The position numbers and the translations under genes are program-made. From Halovenus rubra (GTDB lineage: Archaea > Halobacteriota > Halobacteria > Halobacteriales > Haloarculaceae): a stretch of 64,000 bases of DNA. The stretch spans positions 124,001 to 188,000 of the forward strand of contig NZ_JAODIY010000001.1 in assembly GCF_026586665.1 (NCBI RefSeq), given 5' to 3'. A model generated the notes under the pieces. It searched no databases. It was not told where the DNA came from and saw nothing but the letters and a program-made list of their open reading frames with translations. Below are positions 42,108 to 49,477 of this stretch, piece by piece. Numbering within the stretch: position 1 is the stretch's first letter; every line of letters begins with the position of its first letter.

Positions 42108-43241
42108 CTACTCCTTTCTTTTGTACCTACTCGTGAACGCAACCATTGTCATGCCAGCAAGTAGAAGTATAGGCACATTTGAGCTTTCATTACTCTCGTT
42201 TGCCCATACTGTATCGTAGAACTCAATTGAAGCCCCCCTTACGTTTACTCCACTTCGATTACAACATTCTTGCCTATTCTCATTCCACTCTGAGAGGTTT
42301 TCTTGAAGCTCTAAGACCCTTTCCTCACTTGGTCCTATAGTAATTTCTTTGGCCTCTGTCGTGTGACCACCATCTTGAAAGTCTAAAGCGGCGTACACTG
42401 TTGTATGTACCTCCCCGGATGAATTTGTCCATACCTTCGCAGTTACTTGGTAGGTGTCATTATTTATCCAGCCTCTATCTTGAACTGAGCCACTGACTGT
42501 TGGATCTGGGCGTGGAGTAGGTGTCGGTGTCGGCGTCGGTGTTGGCGTGGGCGTCGGTGTTGGCGTGGGCGTCGGTGTTGGCGTGGGCGTCGGTGTTGGC
42601 GTGGGCGTCGGTGTTGGGGTTGGTGTAGCAGTTGGCGTCGGTGTCGGCGTCGGTGTTGGCGTGGGCGTCGGTGTTGGCGTGGGCGTCGGTGTTGGGGTTG
42701 GTGTAGCAGTTGGCGTCGGTGTCGGCGTCGGTGTCGGCGTCGGTGTTGGCGTGGGCGTCGGTGTCGGCGTCGGTGTCGGCGTCGGTGTTGGCGTGGGCGT
42801 CGGTGTCGGCGTCGGTGTCGGCGTCGGTGTTGGCGTGGGCGTCGGTGTTGGCGTGGGCGTCGGTGTTGGCGTGGGCGTCGGTGTTGGGGTTGGTGTAGCA
42901 GTTGGCGTCGGTGTCGGCGTCGGTGTCGGCGTGGGAGAAGGTGTAGGTGTATGCGTAGGTGAGAGTGTCGGCGTAGGAGTGGTTGTTGGAGATGGTGTCT
43001 GTGCAGGTGTCTGTGTTGGGGTTAACATAGTAGTCTGAGTTGGAGAAACGGTTTCATTGGGGGAGGACACTGGCGTCTGTGTAGAAGATGTTTCTGTAAC
43101 GGTAGGAGAACTAGGGTCTTGTGTCGGAGTCATAGACGGGCTCACTTCGGTTGTAGGTGAGTCCGAATTAATAGAGAAGGAACAGCCAGCCAATAGAATG
43201 AGAAAAGCTAACACGATGGTCGCTAATTGCGTTCGTTGCAT
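42108..43241 (-). CDS. Lipoprotein with Thr-Pro repeat stalk and C-terminal membrane anchor
   Basis: 377 residues. Signal peptide with lipobox (LILLAGC, Cys20), a Ser/Thr-rich segment to residue 80, about 160 residues of nearly pure Thr-Pro dipeptides (with rare Thr-Ala breaks), then a compact domain of roughly 100 residues ([20 protein letters not shown], beta-rich, with a vicinal Cys pair in ECCNRSG) and a final hydrophobic helix with KRKE. The domain looks like an Ig-like/FxLYD surface fold. The stalk would lift it above the S-layer. It lies between two sets of iteron-like repeats; a receptor, adhesin or exclusion role is guesswork. Confidence 0.75.
   Translation of the reverse strand: MQRTQLATIVLAFLILLAGCSFSINSDSPTTEVSPSMTPTQDPSSPTVTETSSTQTPVSSPNETVSPTQTTMLTPTQTPAQTPSPTTTPTPTLSPTHTPTPSPTPTPTPTPTPTATPTPTPTPTPTPTPTPTPTPTPTPTPTPTPTPTPTPTPTPTPTPTPTPTPTPTPTPTPTPTPTATPTPTPTPTPTPTPTPTPTPTPTPTATPTPTPTPTPTPTPTPTPTPTPTPTPTPTPTPTPTPTPRPDPTVSGSVQDRGWINNDTYQVTAKVWTNSSGEVHTTVYAALDFQDGGHTTEAKEITIGPSEERVLELQENLSEWNENRQECCNRSGVNVRGASIEFYDTVWANESNESSNVPILLLAGMTMVAFTSRYKRKE
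42513..42950. repeat. Thr-Pro minisatellite (hexamer-based, 18-bp higher unit)
   Basis: About 430 bp of GTCGGT/GTTGGC/GTGGGC hexamers, often as an 18-bp unit (GGCGTCGGTGTTGGCGTG), with three spaced copies of the variant GTTGGGGTTGGTGTAGCAG. All unit lengths are multiples of three, so copy-number change keeps the reading frame. The plus strand is G-rich and the minus strand codes Thr-Pro. Confidence 0.85.
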
Positions 43242-43332
43242 ATCTCTCCCAGGACACTATAGGGACATTATAGTTAGGATTCATAATTGATGGAGGTCGA
43301 CAGCCTTCTGTAGCTAACGGCAGAAAATTATA

Positions 43333-43427
43333 TCTCAAAAACAACCCCATGGCAGTCTGAGTAAACAACTCCATGGGTACCTCGGAAACAAACTGCATGG
43401 CTGTCCTGAAAACAAAAGCCATGAGTG
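43333..43427 (+). repeat. Iteron-like direct repeat array
   Basis: Four copies of roughly TCTCGAAAACAACNCCATGG at 43333, 43356, 43380 and 43404, spaced 23-24 bp. Weaker partial copies follow at 43451 (TCTCGAAAACAATCC) and 43548 (AGCGGAAAACGCCCCATG), and one good copy lies at 41897. Regular spacing near two DNA turns is typical of binding arrays such as iterons. No protein-coding explanation is convincing. Confidence 0.6.
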
Positions 43428-43568
43428 AAGCAGGTCTCGGATAAGCCGTATCTCGAAAACAATCCGTTAAGTATCGTTATGGGGGATATCGGACACTCTG
43501 GTAGTTCGGATTCACCCCATGTAACCGTATTCAGCAAACACCTCATAGCGGAAAACGCCCCATGTGTC

Positions 43569-43651
43569 TAACCAACAGAGTCGTAGTCTGTCGAGCGTCC
43601 CTTGGTTAGTTCTTAACCAACACTGTAGGGTTACCGCGGTTCTGTTGGTTA
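43569..43651. promoter_or_regulatory. Nested inverted repeats (possible origin or operator)
   Basis: TAACCAACAGA at 43569-43579 and its exact complement TCTGTTGGTTA at 43641-43651 enclose a second palindrome, TTGGTTA (43602-43608) and TAACCAA (43614-43620). Four half-sites of the same heptamer thus lie within 83 bp, 75 bp upstream of the ATG at 43726 and next to the iteron-like array. Confidence 0.6.
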
Positions 43652-43725
43652 AGGTAGAATAGGACAGGGTTAGAATCAGAGGGCAAGAGTATCTTTAACA
43701 GAGTTTGGAGTCAAATGAGAATACT

Positions 43726-44337
43726 ATGTTAGACAATATCAGAGAGTTTCTTGGCACAGGCAGTCAAGAAGTGCCAGACTATCTTGAGGTGTTAGGGCTG
43801 TCTGAATGGTACTTAGGCTTATCTGAGAGTGAGACAGAAATGTTGTACCAATATAGTGAGTCTATGGGTATGGGTAATTTGCTTGAGGGACCTGTGAAAT
43901 CAACCACACAGGCAGCACAAGGCTATCTTCAAACAGTCGGTTCAAAGGCAATATCCGACAAAAACTATCGGTTCGCTGAAAAGGTTCTTTTGAAAGCGAT
44001 AGAGACTGAAGATAGTAATCCAACCGACCGCCACTTTGTGTATAACGAACTAATCGATCTATTCTACAAGCAACGGGACGAACGAGATGACGCAATCGAG
44101 AAGTGCATTAAATACTGTAAGAGGGACATTGATACTATAGACGAATTCTTGAATGACTTTCTCGAAGAATATGGCGGTGAGCCTCCTCGAATTCCGGCCT
44201 TCAAACGGTTAGCAATTATTTACGAAAAAAGGGGAGAGTATCGAGACGCGCTTGAGATATGCGATATAGCACTTCAATACGAGCAAGAGGGATTTGAGAA
44301 ACGGAAAGAACGATTAAACGAGAGAATTGAGGGCTAG
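43726..44337 (+). CDS. TPR-like helical protein of unknown function
   Basis: 203 residues from the ATG at 43726 (a TTG at 43705 is possible). The C-terminal half reads as helical hairpins with tetratricopeptide spacing: KNYRFAEKVLLKAIE, then RHFVYNELIDLFYKQRDERD and FKRLAIIYEKRGEYRDALEI. No enzymatic motif. It is the last gene before the tRNA and lies downstream of the inverted-repeat cluster, so it may be controlled by it or bind it through a partner. Function unknown. Confidence 0.65.
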   Translation: MLDNIREFLGTGSQEVPDYLEVLGLSEWYLGLSESETEMLYQYSESMGMGNLLEGPVKSTTQAAQGYLQTVGSKAISDKNYRFAEKVLLKAIETEDSNPTDRHFVYNELIDLFYKQRDERDDAIEKCIKYCKRDIDTIDEFLNDFLEEYGGEPPRIPAFKRLAIIYEKRGEYRDALEICDIALQYEQEGFEKRKERLNERIEG

Positions 44338-44361
44338 AAAGGTTCTGAACCCTTTTTCCTG

Positions 44362-44373
44362 AAGCCGGTGGAG
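44362..44373 (+). repeat. Attachment site copy within the tRNA-Thr 3' end
   Basis: AAGCCGGTGGAG, the exact direct repeat of 37738-37749. It spans the discriminator, the 3' acceptor strand and the beginning of the T stem of the tRNA gene, which remains intact. Confidence 0.75.
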
Positions 44374-44437
44374 GGATTTGAACCCTCGGCCTATTCCTTA
44401 CGAAGGAATCGCTCTAGCCAGTCTGAGCTACACCGGC
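44363..44437 (-). tRNA. tRNA-Thr (anticodon CGU)
   Basis: The reverse strand folds fully: acceptor GCCGGTG/CACCGGC, D arm GCTC...GAGC, anticodon stem ATTCC/GGAAT with loop TTCGTAA (anticodon CGT, decoding ACG), variable loop AGGCC, T arm GAGGG-TTCAAAT-CCCTC and discriminator T. 75 nt, no intron. Its 3' end is the integration site of the element to the left; integration has preserved the gene. Confidence 0.97.
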
Positions 44438-44500
44438 ACGCATACAATTGTAGTAGTGATACGGCCAATAAGCGTTGCGAATCCATCCGACGACTGCCAC

Positions 44501-45484
44501 TCAGTCTCGCAGTAATCGTACGTCAAGCACCACGTTGTCCTCGTGTGGTGCGTAGGATCTGACGACGTGCTTTGTCTCGATATCGACGGCGTACTCGGGT
44601 TCCATTATTTCTCGTATTCTCTGAATTCCTGGTTCGAAGGGGGCGTCTTCGTGTTGAATGTCGTAGTAGTGGAGCATGCACTCCTCGCTCGCTAGCCGCT
44701 TGGCAGTGTCGAGGAATTCGTCAGCCGAATGTGGGAGGTTCATCACGAGCCGATCGGCCCAACCTTCGTAATCGGTCGCAATCACTCGAACATCGTCGTG
44801 AGTGGCTGTCACGCGTTCGGCCACGCTGTTGCGCTCGGCGTTTTCATGGAGGTAGTTGATTGCAGTCGCGTTGATATCTGTCCCCACGACCTCCGCACCC
44901 TGTTTTGCGCACGGAATAACAAACGGGCCAACCCCGGCGAACATATCGAAGATGCGTTCCTCAGATTGGACCTGCTCGACGACCCGATGGCGCTCTGTGG
45001 CGAGCCGAGGAGAGAAGTACACCGCCGCAAGATCGAGTGCAAACGCACAGCCATACTCCCGATGAACGGCCTCGGTGTCCGCGCCAGCAAGCACGTCCCA
45101 GTCTCGTATACGTGTCTCACCCTGAATTTTTGAAGCGCGGTTGAGTACGGACTTCATTGGAATATCTGACTCGACGATGGCATCGGCAAGCGCACGTGCT
45201 CGGGCGTCGTCGTCCTCGTCGATAAGCACAACTTCGCCGAGTCGCTCGTAGGAAGCCACAAAATCGACGAGGTCGTCAGGCATCGTCTGGGTCTTGCGCT
45301 CGGGAACTGCGTGGTCGACCACTTCGTGGCTCACAGGCACGGCAGCTGGGTCGGTTACGGGGATATAGAGCCAGCCGTCATCGTGGACGATTTTGTGCTC
45401 TTGGTTTACGAGGTCCTCATCGGCGAGTGCCTGTCGCGTCGCTTCGCCATCCTCGCGTTCGACTTGTACGCACGGCACGTCCAT
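44501..45484 (-). CDS. Trm5-type class I methyltransferase (tRNA m1G37 family)
   Basis: 327 residues. The N-terminal half matches the Trm5 layout (KSVLNRASKIQGETRIRDWD, then REYGCAFALDLAAVYFSPRL). The SAM site is FDMFAGVGPFVIPCAKQGA followed by GTDIN, and MNLPHSADEFL is the NPPY-like motif of this family (N-L-P). It should methylate N1 of G37 in tRNAs to prevent frameshifting. Its stop is 64 bp from the tRNA gene. It is an ordinary chromosomal gene marking the right flank of the island. Confidence 0.85.
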   Translation of the reverse strand: MDVPCVQVEREDGEATRQALADEDLVNQEHKIVHDDGWLYIPVTDPAAVPVSHEVVDHAVPERKTQTMPDDLVDFVASYERLGEVVLIDEDDDARARALADAIVESDIPMKSVLNRASKIQGETRIRDWDVLAGADTEAVHREYGCAFALDLAAVYFSPRLATERHRVVEQVQSEERIFDMFAGVGPFVIPCAKQGAEVVGTDINATAINYLHENAERNSVAERVTATHDDVRVIATDYEGWADRLVMNLPHSADEFLDTAKRLASEECMLHYYDIQHEDAPFEPGIQRIREIMEPEYAVDIETKHVVRSYAPHEDNVVLDVRLLRD

Positions 45485-45572
45485 GTCAGTCTGTCAGATT
45501 TGGCCGGCGGTAAGTCTAACGGAGTTCGCCGTGTGTTGTCTTCCGCAAAATCGTGTGACTATTTTTCCAGCG

Positions 45573-45815
45573 CTAGTGAGTTAATAACAGCACCTCTTGG
45601 TCGGTCCGAACGATACAAAACGGCGACGCAGGATCTCCAAACGTATTCGTACGCTTTTCGGTAACGAACAGGTCCTCAAACGGTTTCTCACAGGCTGGAC
45701 ACGCAAATCCGTCCCGGTTCTCTAGATGCATCGTTTGACGGTCTTCGTTGATGAGTTTCAGTCCGTGGCGGTACTCATGAACGTCGAACCCCTCGGTAAC
45801 GTCCAGTTGTTCCAT
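45573..45815 (-). CDS. Small Cys-pair protein of unknown function
   Basis: 80 residues. FACPACEKPFEDLFV has one CxxC, with another Cys and a His later (PFCIVRT, LLTH), so a zinc site is possible. Compact N-terminal part (DVHEYRHGLKLINEDR) looks conserved. Not assigned to a known family. It is 88 bp upstream of the Trm5-like gene on the same strand and 161 bp from the divergent PhzF gene. Confidence 0.55.
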   Translation of the reverse strand: MEQLDVTEGFDVHEYRHGLKLINEDRQTMHLENRDGFACPACEKPFEDLFVTEKRTNTFGDPASPFCIVRTDQEVLLLTH

Positions 45816-45976
45816 GCCTCTTTTTGTGGCTGTCAGACTCTTAGCTGTTTGCAGGGGCCAAGCTTTCTCTCAGAGCAGTATCGAAGACGGCGAGTGGTAT
45901 CGCTCTTAGCGCCGACGGGACGATAGCTACGTTATCCTCACCATTTTTTGTCGTTTCCTGTCTACGTTGCTGATGA

Positions 45977-46855
45977 ATGGCTCACCCGTTTCACATTGTA
46001 GATGTCTTCGCACAGGAGAAATACGCCGGGAACCAGCTTGCGGTCGTCACCGATGCGGGCGACCTTTCGGGCGAGGAAATGCAGGCGATTGCCGCCGAGA
46101 TGGATTACTCTGAGACGACCTTTGTCACCGGCGCTCCCACCGAGGCGGGCTGGCCGGTCCGTATTTTCACGCCCACTGAGGAAGTCCCGTTTGCCGGCCA
46201 TCCCACGCTGGGAACTGCCTCGGTCGTTCGGCAAGAACTTGCCGATGGAACGCCCGAGGCGGTCACACTCGACCTGCGCGTCGGGGAGGTACCAGTCGAG
46301 ACTCGCCGCGACGGTGGCGACGTGTTTCTCTGGATGCGCCAACAGCCACCCGAACTTCGGGAGCACCTCAGCCACAGCACTCTCGCCGAGGTGCTGGGAC
46401 TCGATACCGACCAACTTGCCGACACGTGGCCGGTGCAAGTCGTCTCGACGGGGCTCCCGACTATCATCGTCCCGTTAGTCGACCGTGACGCGCTCGAAGA
46501 TATCGACCTCGACCGCACGGCATATCATGACCTCGTAGCCGGCAGAGACGCCAAGCTTGTCCACGCTGTCTGTCCCGAGCCACGGTCTAGCGAGAATGAC
46601 CTCGCTGTTCGGATGTTCTCGCCACATTACGGCGTGCCCGAGGACCCGGCGACGGGCTCGGCAAACGGTTGTCTTGCTGCGTACCTCTCTGCACACGAGT
46701 ACCTTGGCTCGCCAACCGTCGATGCGCGAGTCGAACAGGGGTATGAGATGGGCCGTCCGTCGCTTCTTGTCCTCGCTGCCGAGTCTGAGAACGAAGCTAT
46801 CGCGGTTGAAGTCGGTGGTCGCGTTATGCCGGTTGCTCGCGGTGAGTTGTTATAG
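45977..46855 (+). CDS. PhzF-family isomerase/epimerase
   Basis: 292 residues. The PhzF/DAP-epimerase fold is shown by VDVFAQEKYAGNQLAVV at the N-terminus, the catalytic Glu in MDYSETTFV near residue 45, FTPTEEVPFAGHPTLGTA near 62 and DPATGSANGCLAAYL near 227. Such enzymes isomerise small acids; outside phenazine clusters the substrate is unknown. Complete length and motifs suggest it is active. Its stop is 10 bp from the convergent TrmB-type regulator. Confidence 0.85.
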   Translation: MAHPFHIVDVFAQEKYAGNQLAVVTDAGDLSGEEMQAIAAEMDYSETTFVTGAPTEAGWPVRIFTPTEEVPFAGHPTLGTASVVRQELADGTPEAVTLDLRVGEVPVETRRDGGDVFLWMRQQPPELREHLSHSTLAEVLGLDTDQLADTWPVQVVSTGLPTIIVPLVDRDALEDIDLDRTAYHDLVAGRDAKLVHAVCPEPRSSENDLAVRMFSPHYGVPEDPATGSANGCLAAYLSAHEYLGSPTVDARVEQGYEMGRPSLLVLAAESENEAIAVEVGGRVMPVARGELL

Positions 46856-46864
46856 CGCCGTTCC

Positions 46865-47668
46865 TCAAAACGACAGTCGTTGGGCTTGCTGCCACCGATT
46901 TTCAAACGATTCCTCAACAGTTGCCGCGAACTCCGCGTCCTTGAGATTGATGAGTGCGAACGCTTCCTCACGATTCAGCGGATGGGGGACCTCGATACAG
47001 ATTTCGACGTGGTCGATGATAGCAAACGTGCTCCCGATATCGTCGACGACACGCACGCCGAAGTGGTCATGATCCTGTAACTGTTCGCGATACCGCTCAC
47101 CGACTGCCTCAGGGAGACTTTCGACGACAGTGGGATGTTCAAGAAGCGAAATGGGGATTCCCCGTCCGAGAGCGTGTTCGAGTTCATCAGCGATGCGCTC
47201 GCCGACGCTTTCGACGTCGAACCGAGAGGTTGGTGTTGCGGCCACAAACAGTATCTGGTCGTCTGCCGCGGCGAGACGCTCGACGAGCAGGTCGATGCTC
47301 TCTTGAGCTCCAAGCGCTGCGGTCCAGAACTGCTCGTCAACGGGCTCGGACGCCTCTAACTGTTCTTCGAGTTTGCCTGCGATACTCTCGAACTGTGAGA
47401 GTTGCTCTTCGAGGTCCTGTTCCTTGTTTTCCAGCAACCGGTCGAGTGCCGTCTCCGGCTCGACAGCCACATATTTTTTCGGCCGACTTGCTGTCTGGCT
47501 TCGGACCAAATTTTGTGTCTCCAGACTGTTCAACACGTCGTATATCCGACCCATTGGAACGTCGCTGGTACGAGACAACTCCTTTGCTGTTGTCGGACCC
47601 GTCTCCAGAAGCGAGCGATACGCTCTGGACTCATACTCCGACAACCCGAGATCCCTCAGACTTGCCAT
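46865..47668 (-). CDS. TrmB-family transcriptional regulator
   Basis: 267 residues. An N-terminal winged helix (SLRDLGLSEYESRAYRSLLE, then KELSRTSDVPMGRIYDVLN) is followed by a coiled coil (about 80-120, EQDLEEQLSQFESIAGKLE) and a C-terminal sensor region. This is the architecture of TrmB-type regulators that respond to sugars or other metabolites. Target genes are unknown; the adjacent PhzF gene or the decayed epimerase are candidates by position. Confidence 0.85.
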   Translation of the reverse strand: MASLRDLGLSEYESRAYRSLLETGPTTAKELSRTSDVPMGRIYDVLNSLETQNLVRSQTASRPKKYVAVEPETALDRLLENKEQDLEEQLSQFESIAGKLEEQLEASEPVDEQFWTAALGAQESIDLLVERLAAADDQILFVAATPTSRFDVESVGERIADELEHALGRGIPISLLEHPTVVESLPEAVGERYREQLQDHDHFGVRVVDDIGSTFAIIDHVEICIEVPHPLNREEAFALINLKDAEFAATVEESFENRWQQAQRLSF

Positions 47669-47786
47669 TATCTCTTTTTTTTATGCGGAGTGTGATAAAC
47701 TCCCTGTATGTTTTCAATTGTTGCCTAATTTACGACAGTGGAACCACTTTTCTCAATCAGGTTGGCATCACCGCCGTATCGAAGAG

Positions 47787-48322
47787 ATGGACGTACTGGT
47801 AACGGATGGTGCCGGTTTTATTGGTGCCAATCTTGCGAACAGCCTTGCCGCCTCAAACGACGTGACTGTCGTTGACGACTGCTCGCTCGGAACGCCCGAA
47901 AACCTCGATAATTGTGTCACGTTCGAGCACAGTTCGGTCCTTGATGACGACCTCCCAACGGACGTGGACGTGGTCTTTCACCTTGCTGTGATTTTCTTAT
48001 GGGATGGACGAGGAAGACCCGACTCGGAGCACACGAGAAAATATCGAAGGCTTTGTCAACGTCGTCGAGCAGGCGCGCCAAGACGACTGTCAGACCGTTG
48101 TCTATGCTCCGACGCCTCGGTTTAGGGCAGCCAGCAGGACCCTTCACCCGAAGATATAGACATTACAGCCGAGACTGGCTACGAGGCCTCGAAGATGGCT
48201 CGCGAGCGTTACGCCGAGTATTCTGCACAGACTCCTCGAAACCCCACGAAGCGACCGGCTGGGAGCCAAGCGTAAGCTTCGAGGAAGGAATCTGGCGGGT
48301 ATGTTTGGCCCACCAGGACTGA
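47787..48322 (+). pseudogene. Decayed NAD-dependent sugar epimerase
   Basis: Starts well (MDVLVTDGAGFIGANLANSL, then VVDDCSLGTPENLD and DVVFHLAVI). At about 47995 the frame shifts: EEDPTRSTRENIEGFVNVVE continues in another frame. Further on YGS-like QQDPSPEDIDITAETGYEAS and KMARERYAEY are readable in a third stretch, and after a large internal deletion the normal C-terminus (TGWEPSVSFEEGIWRVC) appears, ending at 48322. The first glycine-rich motif also has Asp for Gly (TDGAGFIG). At least two frameshifts plus loss of some 150 residues. Probably once part of the envelope-glycan group that follows. Confidence 0.8.
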
Positions 48323-48324
48323 GT

Positions 48325-49374
48325 CTACTCTGTTAGCGACCCAGTAAATCTTCCCTGAAGCTGTAAGACAACCAGCGTCATGGAGCCGACGACAATCGGC
48401 GTCCAGAAGACTAGTCCACGGCTGAGAATGACTGCGGGGAGTACTGCGTCCTTGGTCACGCCTGCGGTGGCAACCAACATGAGCGCCTGAACTGCTTCGA
48501 CGCCGCCACTCCCGCCGGGGAGCGGGAGTCCCGAGGCAAGCAGCGAGATTTGCACGGTGAAAATAGCCAGTGGAATTGAGATATCGACGCCGATTGCCGC
48601 AAGTGTAATCCACAGCAGACAACCCTGCGCAACGAACGATGACGTTGCAAGCACACTGGCAAGCACCATCGTTTTCTTGCTTCCGGCAACTTCAGCAATC
48701 GAGTCGAGAAAGTTCGTGATACGCGCATCGATGTCCGCAGGTTCAAGACTCGGGAGAATCGGAACGTATGCTGCGAGCCGGTTTCCACCGATGACGAGCC
48801 GCCGGATAATGCCGCGCATGAAGTCTGGATAACGATAGACAGCAAGGGCCACAACACAGATGAACACGACAAACAGCGCAAATGCGGCCACCAGTGGCCG
48901 GATCTGGCTGGAAATCGACTGCTCGTAGACTGCGAGATAGCCACCACCCACTGTAAACACAAAGATAGCGGGGGCGAAACTGACGATATCTTTCATCGAT
49001 ATTGCCGCAAGTGACTCCTCGTAACTCCCTGTAAAGCGCTGAGAGAGTATCACTGCGCCAACCGGTGCGCCGCCGGCTTGGCCAAAGGGTGTCAGATTGT
49101 GGGCGAGACTGACGCTCGTGTTGAGAAAAATCGTCTCGATTAACGAGGCGCCAATGCCGAGACTGCGTGCGATGACGTAGAGACACGCCCCCATCGAAAT
49201 CACGCCGATACTGACTGCAACGAGCATGAGCCCGAAGTCGGGCGCGCTGATGGCATCAAGCCGGTTGATGAAATCGTCGACACCAGTGAGTGTGACGAAC
49301 GCCCCGACAACCAGCGCCCAGATGAGAATCCCCATCAGAGCCTGCTTCCGGTCTATCATGTTTCGGACACTCAT
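48325..49374 (-). CDS. UPF0104/LPG-synthase-type flippase domain protein
   Basis: 349 residues, eight or so membrane helices. NTSVSLAHNLTPFGQAGGAPVG near residue 85 and SGLPLPGGSGGVEAVQALML near 285 are the conserved segments of the lysylphosphatidylglycerol synthase transmembrane (UPF0104) family. Archaeal members without the enzymatic domain are thought to move lipids or lipid-linked sugars. It is followed on the same strand by nothing functional (the epimerase pseudogene converges 2 bp away) and preceded by a GT87 gene. A role in envelope glycan assembly is inferred from context. Confidence 0.78.
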   Translation of the reverse strand: MSVRNMIDRKQALMGILIWALVVGAFVTLTGVDDFINRLDAISAPDFGLMLVAVSIGVISMGACLYVIARSLGIGASLIETIFLNTSVSLAHNLTPFGQAGGAPVGAVILSQRFTGSYEESLAAISMKDIVSFAPAIFVFTVGGGYLAVYEQSISSQIRPLVAAFALFVVFICVVALAVYRYPDFMRGIIRRLVIGGNRLAAYVPILPSLEPADIDARITNFLDSIAEVAGSKKTMVLASVLATSSFVAQGCLLWITLAAIGVDISIPLAIFTVQISLLASGLPLPGGSGGVEAVQALMLVATAGVTKDAVLPAVILSRGLVFWTPIVVGSMTLVVLQLQGRFTGSLTE

Positions 49375-49477
49375 CGGTACTGTACTCTCGTTTGAGGAGG
49401 GCCGGTTTTAGCGTATCGAAATGGGTTGTCCTTCGTGGCTGTTATCGAAGCACACTATTTACCCAGATAGGACACTG

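Larger units (their letters stand above)
37738..44373. mobile_element. 6.6-kb integrated plasmid/virus-like element in tRNA-Thr
   Basis: Flanked by 12-bp direct repeats of the tRNA 3' end. Gene content is that of a small integrative replicon: tyrosine integrase next to one att site, a divergent block of an unknown gene and a small-protein operon leading into an HUH Rep, a lipoprotein with a Thr-Pro stalk, an iteron-like region and a TPR-like gene next to the tRNA. Base composition is lower in G+C than the patatin operon. No capsid, spike or packaging ATPase is recognised, so a plasmid is more likely than an intact provirus. Confidence 0.72.

Noticed and set aside
42513-42950. CRISPR-like repeat array
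   Set aside because: Repeats are contiguous hexamer variants with no unique spacers, and the minus strand is an uninterrupted Thr-Pro coding frame with lipoprotein signals on both ends.
42547-43038. Plus-strand frame encoding a Gly-Val repeat protein
   Set aside because: It is the antisense reading of the Thr-Pro stalk; it lacks a signal, a non-repeat domain or a ribosome site.
43333-43570. CRISPR array or small coding gene on the minus strand with repeated HGVVF-like peptides
   Set aside because: Spacing of 23-24 bp leaves no spacers, copies diverge strongly, and the open frame has no start context or homology; a binding-site array explains it better.
37738-44373. Intact pleolipovirus provirus
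   Set aside because: HUH Rep and size fit, but no spike protein, membrane-protein pair or NTPase could be recognised.
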